Assembly: GCF_009754945.1 (NCBI RefSeq) | Contig: NZ_WPIN01000013.1 | Coordinates: 124,001-188,000, forward strand | DNA: 64,000 bases | Direction: 5' to 3' | Source of the DNA: Spirosoma arboris | Lineage (GTDB): Bacteria; Bacteroidota; Bacteroidia; Cytophagales; Spirosomataceae | Program-made: the position numbers and the translations under genes | Part shown: piece by piece, positions 44,224-51,084 of the stretch | Position numbering within the stretch: the first letter of the stretch is position 1 | Layout: every line of letters begins with the position of its first letter | Notes under the pieces: generated by a model | The model's database searches: none | What the model saw: the letters and a program-made list of their open reading frames with translations, nothing else | Told to the model about the DNA's origin: nothing

Positions 44224-45763
44224 CGTATTCAAGTGGCTGACGTATGCTCTCATTTTCTGCGTAGCAGTTTGTCCGGCTTACGGGCAGCTTCGTCTGGCGG
44301 ATGTCTGGCAAAGCGGGATGGTCATCCAACGCGATAAACCCATACCGATATGGGGATGGGCCAGGCCCGGTCAGACGGTGCGAGTCCAGTTTGAAAATGA
44401 ACAACGGCAGACAGTGGTAAAGGCTGACTCAAGTTGGTCGCTTCACTTACAATCCCGTGCTGCATCGGCAACACCTACCCGCCTGACGATCAGAACGGAT
44501 CAGGATATGCTCCAGCTAACTAACCTGCTGATTGGCGATGTCTGGATTTGTGCGGGTCAGTCGAATATGGCCTTCCCGGTAATCAATAACCAGTTTGCGG
44601 CTCAAACGTTACGTCAACCGAAGAACCGGAGCCTTCGGCTTTTCAATAAAATTCCGGCGCTGTCAACCTATAACGTAGCGTATGAACCGGCCGACCTGCC
44701 GCACCTGAATCCGACCGGGTTTTATCAATCGGCAAGTTGGCAGGAAGCTGATTCAGTAGCTGTCCGGTTGTTTTCGGCGATCGGGTACTACTTTGGCCAG
44801 ACGGTTCAGCAATCACTTAATATCCCCATCGGATTGATTAATCTGGCGGTTGGCGGCTCGCCAACGGAAGCCTGGATGCGCCCGGCTAGTGTCATCGCTG
44901 ATCCAATAACCCAACCGATAATTAAGGGCGATTGGTGGCAAAATTCCGCCTTGGAACCCTGGTGTAGTCAACGAGGGCAGGAAAATCTGGATAAACTAAT
45001 TCAGGCAGGCTATAAGTTGCCTGCTGATTCGCTGGGGTATGAGCACCCATTCAAACCCGGTTTCCTGTATCAGTCTGCCATCGAGCCGTTGCTCCGGTTC
45101 CCAATCAAAGGCATCATCTGGTATCAGGGGGAGAGCAACGCCTTAAGCCTTGCGAGGGCTAAGCAGCATGAGCGCCTGTTTCCACTTTTAGTTGAGGATT
45201 GGCGGAAGCAGTGGCAACAGGGCGATATGCCGTTTTACTTCTGTCAGCTTTCCTCTATAGGTACCGAAAAAGGCTATAAATCCGAGAACTGGCCGTGGTT
45301 TCGGGATAGTCAGCGTCGATTAGCTGAGCGGCTGCCCAACGTCGGTATGGTTATTACCAGCGATGTTGGCAATCCCACAGACGTTCACCCTATCCACAAA
45401 CGGGTCGTCGGGGAACGACTGGCCCGGGAAGCGTTAATCAAAACCTACGGTCAGCAGGCTATAGGAACACCTGAGCTTGTGTCCGTCTCTCGGGTCAGGA
45501 ACGGAATCAGATTACGCTTTCGGCAAACGGGGGCGGGACTTCGAACTGCCGATACCCAAGCGATTCGCGGTTTTTCGGTTGGGGATTCTAGTGGCCCTCA
45601 ACAGGACGTATCAGCGCACTATCGGGCTAATCAAGTCTTTCTTAGCTTTCCCAAAGGGAAATCGTACTCCCATATTTATTATGGCTGGAAACCGTATACC
45701 ACGGCCAATCTCGTCAACAGCGCCGGTCTACCGGTCTCTACATTTACCTGTTCCATTTTATGA
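44198..45763 (+). CDS. Sialate O-acetylesterase (SGNH hydrolase)
   Basis: This 521-residue protein overlaps the end of the transporter gene by 26 bases and has a signal peptide (about 10-29, ending CPAYG). The SGNH blocks are DVWICAGQSNMAFPV with the nucleophile Ser, IGLINLAVGGSPTEAWM, GIIWYQGESNA and the late DVHPIHKRVVGERLA with the catalytic Asp and His. It removes O-acetyl groups from sialic acids, which otherwise block sialidases and lyases. A second, longer esterase of the same family lies in the xylan locus, so the two likely differ in substrate. Confidence 0.88.
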   Translation: MILSQAKVNVFKWLTYALIFCVAVCPAYGQLRLADVWQSGMVIQRDKPIPIWGWARPGQTVRVQFENEQRQTVVKADSSWSLHLQSRAASATPTRLTIRTDQDMLQLTNLLIGDVWICAGQSNMAFPVINNQFAAQTLRQPKNRSLRLFNKIPALSTYNVAYEPADLPHLNPTGFYQSASWQEADSVAVRLFSAIGYYFGQTVQQSLNIPIGLINLAVGGSPTEAWMRPASVIADPITQPIIKGDWWQNSALEPWCSQRGQENLDKLIQAGYKLPADSLGYEHPFKPGFLYQSAIEPLLRFPIKGIIWYQGESNALSLARAKQHERLFPLLVEDWRKQWQQGDMPFYFCQLSSIGTEKGYKSENWPWFRDSQRRLAERLPNVGMVITSDVGNPTDVHPIHKRVVGERLAREALIKTYGQQAIGTPELVSVSRVRNGIRLRFRQTGAGLRTADTQAIRGFSVGDSSGPQQDVSAHYRANQVFLSFPKGKSYSHIYYGWKPYTTANLVNSAGLPVSTFTCSIL

Positions 45764-47766
45764 GAATACTCATTTGTTTTCTAATTTTTGGCATCACACT
45801 TGATGGCTGGGCTGCTCATCCGCCTTTGCTTCCCGCTCCTCAGCAAGTTGCCTGGACGGGAAAATCGGTAGCGATAAAAGGGATGATTAATGTAGTGGCC
45901 CACTCGTCTGGAAGTAAGTCTATTGCCGACTCCATTCAGCACTTTATAAAAACGGTTGGTGGTAGGAGCGTACAGCTGACATCGCAATCGGCCTCGAAGA
46001 GCGCCTTTGTTATTACAGTTGCACTGGATACCGATTTACCGGCACTTCGGCAGAACCAGGAAAGCTATCAGTTGCTTGTGTCACCTACTCGAATTGAACT
46101 GAAAGCGCTGACAACGACTGGCCTTTTCTGGGGCTATCGAACCCTTCAGCAATTAACAGATGTGGAGAGTAAGTCAATTGCAGGCTGCACCATTGTCGAT
46201 TTTCCGGCCTTCCCCATTCGGGGGTTCATGCACGATGTGGGCCGTAGTTTTATTTCGATTGAAACGCTCAAACGGCACATTGATCGGCTTTCCCATTATA
46301 AAATCAATACGTTTCACTGGCACCTGACCGAAGATCTGGCCTGGCGATTACAGAGTGACGTTGTCCCCCGTTTAACCGATTCATCGGTAACGGTCCGGTT
46401 TCCGGGACAGTTCTATACCAAACAGCAGGCCCGCGATTTGGTCGATTATTGTAAACAGCGCCACGTATTGCTTATCCCCGAAATCGACATGCCGGGCCAC
46501 AGTGCCGCTTTTCGTCGGGCTACCGGATATGACATGCAGTCCAGCGAGGGCAAGGCGCTTGTAAAGCAGTTGTTGCGCGAGGTATGCGACCTTTTCGACG
46601 TTCCTTATCTTCACATTGGCACGGATGAGGTGGCGTTTAACGATTCACTCTTCGTCCCCGAAATGGCAACCGTCGTGCGTGACTGTGGCAAAGAAGTGAT
46701 TGGCTGGCTGCCCGGTGCCCGGCTGGACAAAAAGATGATCCGGCAACTATGGATGAGTACCGTAAAGCCAGCCGCTGGACAACACGTGATTGATTCGCGG
46801 AATCTATATCTGAATCATTTTAGCACACTGGCCGACTTGATCAGTGTGTATCAGCGCACGATCTGCGATACCACCTGGGGCTCATCGGAACGCCTGGGGG
46901 CTATTGCCTGCGTGTGGAATGACCGAAAGCAGCCGAATGAAACTGAAATCGAACGGCTGAACGGGTTTTACCCGATCATGCTGGCCGTTGCCGAACGGTC
47001 CTGGCGCGGGGGCGGCTTACCCGAAACCGAAGCAGGAACCGTCATCCAGAATCAACCTGATTTTGCCGAATTTGAAGACCGATTACTCACCCATAAACGG
47101 CACTATTTCAATTCATTGGAGTTTCCCTACGTTCGCCAAAGTACTATAAACTGGCGAATTAGTGAGCCGTTTGCCAATCAGGGAAAACTGGAAGCTGTTT
47201 TTCCTCCCGAGACGGAGAACCTTGATTTGCAGGGTATAGAGGCAACGGGGGGTACAATTTATCTGCGTCACGTTTGGGGGCCAACTGTCGTGCGGGCGTA
47301 CCTGACCAACCCACAGCCGAATCACACCGTTTATGCCTATACCTATGTGTTTTCGCCCCGAGCCCAGACAGTAGGTGCCTGGGTTAATTTTCACAACTAT
47401 GGACGATCGGAGAAAGATGCCAGCCCGCCCCAAGGCCAGTGGGATTACAAAGGAAGTAAAATCTGGGTCAATGATCAGGAGCTAATACCACCGACTTGGA
47501 CGAATGCTGGTTTACATCCGTTGGGCAATGAGCAGCCCTATACAGACGAACCCTACGAAAATCGTCAACCGAAGTCAGTTTCGCTCAAAAAAGGCTGGAA
47601 TAAAGTGCTGATAAAATTGCCAATCGGTGAGTTTCGGACGGATACGTATCGATTAGGAAAATGGATGTTCACCTGCGTTTTCGTTAAGCCAGTAAACAAT
47701 CAACTAGAAGCCGTTGATGGATTGATTTATTCTCCAGATAAAATGAAAAGGTTGCGATTAAGATAA
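45760..47766 (+). CDS. GH20 beta-N-acetylhexosaminidase
   Basis: This 668-residue exported enzyme (signal 1-19, ending DGWAA) starts in an ATGA overlap with the esterase stop. An N-terminal GH20b domain (about 20-145) is followed by the catalytic TIM barrel, with RGFMHDVGRSFISIETLKRH, NTFHWHLTEDLAWRL and the Asp289-Glu290 pair in LHIGTDEVAF. Asp polarises the substrate acetamido group and Glu is the acid/base. A C-terminal beta domain of about 200 residues follows. It would cut GlcNAc or GalNAc from glycans after sialic acid is removed, completing breakdown of mucin-like or N-linked chains. Confidence 0.9.
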   Translation: MRILICFLIFGITLDGWAAHPPLLPAPQQVAWTGKSVAIKGMINVVAHSSGSKSIADSIQHFIKTVGGRSVQLTSQSASKSAFVITVALDTDLPALRQNQESYQLLVSPTRIELKALTTTGLFWGYRTLQQLTDVESKSIAGCTIVDFPAFPIRGFMHDVGRSFISIETLKRHIDRLSHYKINTFHWHLTEDLAWRLQSDVVPRLTDSSVTVRFPGQFYTKQQARDLVDYCKQRHVLLIPEIDMPGHSAAFRRATGYDMQSSEGKALVKQLLREVCDLFDVPYLHIGTDEVAFNDSLFVPEMATVVRDCGKEVIGWLPGARLDKKMIRQLWMSTVKPAAGQHVIDSRNLYLNHFSTLADLISVYQRTICDTTWGSSERLGAIACVWNDRKQPNETEIERLNGFYPIMLAVAERSWRGGGLPETEAGTVIQNQPDFAEFEDRLLTHKRHYFNSLEFPYVRQSTINWRISEPFANQGKLEAVFPPETENLDLQGIEATGGTIYLRHVWGPTVVRAYLTNPQPNHTVYAYTYVFSPRAQTVGAWVNFHNYGRSEKDASPPQGQWDYKGSKIWVNDQELIPPTWTNAGLHPLGNEQPYTDEPYENRQPKSVSLKKGWNKVLIKLPIGEFRTDTYRLGKWMFTCVFVKPVNNQLEAVDGLIYSPDKMKRLRLR

Positions 47767-47776
47767 CGTGCTTAAT

Positions 47777-47933
47777 TTGTCTTATCCAAGGATACATCGG
47801 ACGTTTTTCTGAACGGTTTTGATTTCTGAATACGATAAGTTCAGTTAATGATGGAAACTATCCTTTTTGTGAACGATTACAAATGAACTAATTTAAACGA
47901 ACCAATCAACATAAGTTACATCTTGAAAGCCTA
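47777..47933. repeat. Intergenic repeat copy B (pair with 32188-32338)
   Basis: Second copy of the roughly 150-base repeat, starting 11 bases after the hexosaminidase stop. It has the same order of blocks as copy A (GTTTTTCTGAACGGTTTTGA, GTTCAGTTAATGATGG, AAATGAACTAA) and the same inner pair of TTTTTnTGAACG units. It is not coding. Confidence 0.7.
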
Positions 47934-48063
47934 AGGGTAGCCTGCTTATTAACGTAGCAAACCGAAGAGGTCACCCTGAATTAAGAGCTCCCCTTTCCAC
48001 TTCTTTGCGGTTTGTAGTTCCCCTGTGCTATTCCCTACTAAGTGATCAGGGTTTGATTAGAGC

Positions 48064-48894
48064 CTATCCCGCTTGTTTGAACTCAACTGGTGTCATAAAA
48101 CCTAGCGCCTGGTGAGGCCGTTCTGTGTTATAGACCTTCAACCAATCCTCAATTACCTCCCGTACCTGAGCTAAATTACGAAACAGGTACGCATTTAATA
48201 TCTCCCGACGAAAACTTCCAGTAAAGCGCTCGATAAAAGCATTCTGAACGGTCCGCCGTAGCGGTGGGTTTGCCCGGTTGAATCCAATGCAAACGGATCT
48301 CTTTCGCTTCGCACCACTCCGTCAGCGCAGTACTGATAAATTCAGGACCATTATCACAGCGCAGACAGTCTGGGTTTCCATAGCTTTCAAGCAATTGCTC
48401 AAGAAAACGAATAACCCGTTTAGCGGGTAGTGAATAATCTACCTCTACGCCCAATGCCTCTCGACTATAATCATCCAAGACATTGAGAGTCCGAAATCGA
48501 CGGCCATCTCGCAAAGCGTCAGCCATAAAATCCAAAGACCATACCTGGTTTACAGCCGTTGCTTTGGGTAAGGGCTTACGCACATGATCCGGCAAGCGCC
48601 TTCGTTTCCGTTTGGGCAGGTTTAACCCTAATTGGCGATAAACGCGCCAAAGCCGTTTGTGGTTGTACGGATGACCCTGCCGACGCAAGCGGTGACGAAT
48701 CTTCCAAAATCCCCATCCTGGATGACGCCGGGCAATGGTTTGAAGGGCCTGTTCAACTTCGTTATCCGGCTGGCGCTTGGATAGGTAAGCATTCGACGGC
48801 TTAACCCAGCCAAACGGCAAGCGCGCTGCTGGCTATAGACCTTGGCTTTGACAATCCACTGGGCCAACTGACGACGTTGAGCAGGCCCTACCAC
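48064..48894 (-). pseudogene. IS3-family transposase orfB, frameshifted twice
   Basis: The N-terminal part reads VGPAQRRQLAQWIVKAKVYS up to MLTY near 48784, where a base is missing. It continues in another frame with SKRQPDNEVEQALQTIARRH and the rve integrase core: Asp in QVWSLDFMADAL and Asp in LNVLDDYSRE. At 48248-48263 a 16-base element is inserted between GKPT and QNAFIERF, separating the catalytic Glu. Beyond it the frame gives FTGSFRREILNAYLFRNLA and ends at 48064. Removing the 16 bases restores the family sequence exactly. The gene is inactive as read. Confidence 0.85.
48248..48263 (+). repeat. 16-bp GC-rich hairpin element E1
   Basis: ACGGTCCGCCGTAGCG is inserted in orfB of the IS3 element. 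Removing exactly these 16 bases rejoins GKPT with QNAFIERF. The ACGG/CCGT arms pair around TCCG. Relative to E2-E4 the outer C-G pair has become A-T on both sides, a compensated change. Confidence 0.8.
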
Positions 48895-48909
48895 AGCGAT
48901 TTCTATGGA

Positions 48910-49917
48910 TTAAGCAAGGGCTATCGTATAATTTTTGTCATATTTTTCACCCCGACGAACCACCGCGCAAACCCGGTGAATCAGCTTATTACGAACTGCA
49001 TTCAACACCAGCATCGTATGCTTGCCCTCACCTATTTTTCGTAGGTAGTAGTCCTGAAGATCGCCTTTGACCTGGATCGCCGACATGGTGCCCATGTGAA
49101 TCAAGGATTTCAGCCGCTTTCTGGCCTGGTGGCTCACTCTGGTTTTACCACGAACACTCGTGCCCGAACGGTACTCGAAGGGAGCAACACCAGCATGGCA
49201 AGCCAACTTTTTAGGATCACTAATAGTCTGCATCTCATTAGTGGCTACTAACAGTTCCGTCGCAATCACAGGCCCAATGCCCGGCACAGAGACTATCAGA
49301 TCAAACAATTCCTTCAGCCGAGCATCGGTCTGAATGAGATCCTTGATCTGTTGTTCAACGACTTTTTGTTCTTCTTGGAGAGCCGTTAGCGACTTTTTGA
49401 CATTGCCTTTGAGTGTCTTTTGCAACGATTTGCCGATGAACGTTTCCTGCTCGGCTACCGGAACAGCCAACAGATTATAGGCTTGGTTGAGCCGCTGACG
49501 GGTGGCACTCAGAAAAGCCAGTTTCTGAATAATCTCGCGTGGCGGCTGCCAGAGGCACATTTGGTCGCGGAAACGATAGGCGTATTGGGCAATCCGCTGA
49601 GCATCAATTTTATCGGTTTTGCCCCGTTGCATCCCACCAGCCTGTTTGATCTGCAAGGATGATTCCAGCCAGATCGCCAGTTTTTGTTGGTCAAGTAAGT
49701 CCAACAGGTGGGCGTTGTAGATGCCAGTATGTTCCATGCAAAAAACGGCCTGTTTGGGGTTCCAGCCAGGCAGTGCTTTAAACTGGGCGAAAGCAGTCTT
49801 GATGCCCGCCAAGGTGTTGGGCGTGTGGGTGCTGAGTCGCACCCCTTGTTGAGTGTATACGGCCCAATCGAGGGTGTCTTTCGCGATGTCGATGCCAATA
49901 AAGTAGCAAAAGTCCAT
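48910..49917 (-). CDS. IS110-family DEDD recombinase (transposase)
   Basis: With the start at 49917 the protein is 335 residues; an in-frame start at 49950 is possible. The N-terminal RuvC-like DEDD domain shows YFIGIDIAKDTLDWAV, VFCMEHTGIYNAHLLDLL and GKTDKIDAQRIAQYAYRF. A coiled-coil middle follows. The C-terminal Tnp20 domain reads VPGIGPVIATELLVATNE and ACHAGVAPFEYRSGTSVRGK with the likely catalytic Ser. The frame is intact, so the enzyme may be active. IS110 enzymes use a bridge RNA coded in the element to choose donor and target DNA; a candidate lies in the 224 bases upstream of this gene. Confidence 0.9.
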   Translation of the reverse strand: MDFCYFIGIDIAKDTLDWAVYTQQGVRLSTHTPNTLAGIKTAFAQFKALPGWNPKQAVFCMEHTGIYNAHLLDLLDQQKLAIWLESSLQIKQAGGMQRGKTDKIDAQRIAQYAYRFRDQMCLWQPPREIIQKLAFLSATRQRLNQAYNLLAVPVAEQETFIGKSLQKTLKGNVKKSLTALQEEQKVVEQQIKDLIQTDARLKELFDLIVSVPGIGPVIATELLVATNEMQTISDPKKLACHAGVAPFEYRSGTSVRGKTRVSHQARKRLKSLIHMGTMSAIQVKGDLQDYYLRKIGEGKHTMLVLNAVRNKLIHRVCAVVRRGEKYDKNYTIALA

Positions 49918-50141
49918 GATGCTATTTAGTTTTGGATGAGTAGTCAACAACTTGCTTACACTCGAACCCTTTTGTGGGCCTGAGAACCCTAATTTCTATC
50001 CGAGTCTGGGCAATGTAAACAGAGTGGGGACTGAATCGCTGCATAGGTCTAACTCCTTGGCGGACCGATAGTGTACCCCATTCTGGTTGACTACTGGCAA
50101 GCTACCCAATCTTGGTTTCTTACCAGCCCTCAAACCTAAAG
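49918..50141 (-). ncRNA. Candidate IS110 bridge RNA
   Basis: The 224 non-coding bases between the element's left end and the recombinase start are where IS621-type elements code the bridge RNA. CGGTCCGCC at 50059-50067 equals the nine bases of target DNA just left of the insertion (50142-50150). Thirteen bases further on, CTATG (50042-50046) is the complement of CATAG at the right flank (48904-48908, ending the core CC). That is the layout of left and right target guides. AAAGGG at 49967-49972 can pair with CCCTTT at the element's left end as a donor guide. This is inferred from matches, not from a folded structure. Confidence 0.6.
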
Positions 50142-50151
50142 GGCGGACCGT
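50142..50151 (-). repeat. Left half of a split 16-bp element (E6)
   Basis: ACGGTCCGCC on the minus strand abuts the IS110 left end. Its other half, ATAGAA, lies at 48901-48906 beyond the IS110 right end. Joined, they give a fifth copy of the 16-bp family at the orfA/orfB junction of the IS3 element. Confidence 0.6.
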
Positions 50152-50203
50152 CACTTTTTTTTGAGGGCTTCTTTTATAACTTCATGGTCCAGGCTCAGTT
50201 CAG

Positions 50204-50219
50204 CCGGTCCGCCGGTGCG
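50204..50219 (+). repeat. 16-bp GC-rich hairpin element E4
   Basis: CCGGTCCGCCGGTGCG lies within orfA between codons for KKMY and AELS. Frame restoration fits removal of 15 bases (50205-50219). Its orientation is opposite to that of E2 and E3. Confidence 0.75.
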
Positions 50220-50249
50220 GTACATTTTCTTCAGCCGTCGGTTCTCGTC

Positions 50250-50265
50250 CGCTCCGGCGGCCCGG
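50250..50265 (-). repeat. 16-bp GC-rich hairpin element E3
   Basis: On the minus strand CCGGGCCGCCGGAGCG. Removing exactly 16 bases rejoins LKDLE with DENRR. CCGG/CCGG arms flank GCCG. Confidence 0.8.
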
Positions 50266-50320
50266 TTCGAGATCTTTGAGCCGTTTCAACTCGGAGGCTT
50301 CCATACCGCAGTACTTCTGT

Positions 50321-50336
50321 CGCTCCGGCGCCCCGG
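50321..50336 (-). repeat. 16-bp GC-rich hairpin element E2
   Basis: On the minus strand CCGGGGCGCCGGAGCG, one base different from E3. Removing 16 bases restores the frame between TFYN and RQKYCG, but a TAG remains where Trp is expected. Confidence 0.75.
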
Positions 50337-50534
50337 CTCTAGTTGTAGAAGGTGGCTTCACGAATGCCATGCTCACGAGCGATTTGTACAACGGTCTGGC
50401 CATTTTGCTGTTGTTTAAGAATAGCCACGATTTGGGCTTCACTGAATCGGTTTGCTTTCATTTTTCTTCCCTTTTGTGAAAAGTTAGGGGGAAGTCTCTA
50501 TTTTTCAACCGATCACTTTTAGGGGAAGCTTACA

Positions 50535-50801
50535 GTGGTTAGTATTCCCCCTAAGGTGTCGATCTCTGAGTTGATGGGCACCCTAAAAGGCAAGTTGGCC
50601 ATTAAGCTCTTCAAAAGTTATCCTCAACTCAAGAAGAAGCCCTACTGGGGTAATCATTTCTGGGCACGGGGTTATTTTGTGAACACGGTTGGTATCAATG
50701 AAGATCATATTCGTCGGTATGTAAAGCACCAAGAGGCTGAAGATCGTAAAGAAGAAAGCCAGAATGAAGGTTTCGACCTGTTTGAGTCTCCTAATGAGTA
50801 G
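50535..50801 (+). pseudogene. IS200/IS605 TnpA, C-terminal remnant
   Basis: The remaining 88 codons match the C-terminal half of IS200-type Y1 transposases: VSIPPKVSISELMGTLKGK, then KKPYWGNHFWARGYFVNT and IRRYVKHQEAEDRKEE, which contains the catalytic Tyr of helix D. The N-terminal part with the HUH motif is missing. The frame begins exactly at the right end of the IS3 element, so that insertion or a later deletion removed it. Two hairpins after the stop (50805-50819, 50835-50853) are typical of an IS200 right end. Confidence 0.85.
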
Positions 50802-50804
50802 TCT

Positions 50805-50853
50805 GCGGGCTATGCCCGCCACTTTTTACCAAATCCACCTGCAAAGCAGGTGG
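50805..50853 (+). repeat. IS200 right-end hairpins
   Basis: GCGGGC-TAT-GCCCGC (50805-50819) and CCACCTGC-AAA-GCAGGTGG (50835-50853) lie just after the TnpA stop; the second is followed by TTGTTTAATTT. In IS200/IS605 elements such a subterminal hairpin is what TnpA recognises, and it can also act as a terminator. Confidence 0.7.
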
Positions 50854-51084
50854 TTGTTTAATTTATAAGAGTTAACTTTGGGGAGGTTAACTCATTGACA
50901 GTTGGTGAGCAGAACAATTCAAGCTAACATCTGTTCATAAAACTCTTTGGGTATTAAGTACGATCATTTAATGCCTGTTTCGAAACCTAATCCCTTTACT
51001 CTGCAAATCTGAATTTTCATTCTATTTATTTTCTATTCTTTATAATAAAACTGTCTAGTTTTTAAGGTGAGGTCTGTTTTTTAT

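Larger units (their letters stand above)
48909..50141 (-). mobile_element. IS110-family insertion sequence
   Basis: About 1.23 kb lies between orfA and orfB of the IS3 element and codes for an IS110 recombinase. The proposed limits leave a CC dinucleotide on each side (50142-50143 and 48907-48908). Joining the flanks rebuilds a 16-base unit, ACGGTCCGCCATAGAA, like the other hairpin elements here. Removing that unit as well puts orfB in the -1 frame of orfA behind the A8 slippery run, as expected for IS3. There are no terminal inverted repeats, as usual in this family. Confidence 0.75.
50151..50461 (-). pseudogene. IS3-family transposase orfA, interrupted by three short GC-rich insertions
   Basis: The ATG at 50461 starts MKANRFSEAQIVAILKQQQN and an HTH (IAREHGIREATFYN), then a TAG stands where the family has Trp. 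After each of three insertions (E2, E3, E4) the sequence goes on with family residues: RQKYCGMEASELKRLKDLE, then DENRRLKKMY, then AELSLDHEVIKEALKKK, ending at a TGA after the A8 slippery run. E2 and E3 are 16 bases each; E4 is 15 or 16. Taking them out restores the IS3 orfA reading except for the TAG codon. The gene cannot give a normal protein. Confidence 0.8.
48024..50534 (-). mobile_element. IS3-family element, damaged, carrying an IS110 insertion and 16-bp hairpin elements
   Basis: Imperfect terminal inverted repeats are seen: TGTGCTATTCCCTACTAAGT at the left end and, read from the right end inward, TGTAAGCTTCCCCTAAAAGT, both followed by GATC. Without the IS110 insertion the element would be about 1.26 kb, the usual IS3 size. 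It encodes orfA (right) and orfB (left), both broken. No target duplication is visible: CCCC is on the left flank and GTGG on the right. The right flank begins abruptly inside an IS200 transposase gene, so the site has been rearranged. Confidence 0.8.

Noticed and set aside
48248-50336. 16-bp elements as translational bypass (byp-like) sequences that ribosomes skip
   Set aside because: The host genes also carry a missing base, a TAG and an IS110 insertion, so there is no sign that a full protein is still made. Known byps are longer and mitochondrial.
48024-50534. Target-site duplication for the IS3 element
   Set aside because: Flanks CCCC and GTGG differ; the right flank starts inside an IS200 gene whose other half is not on the left, so the site is rearranged.
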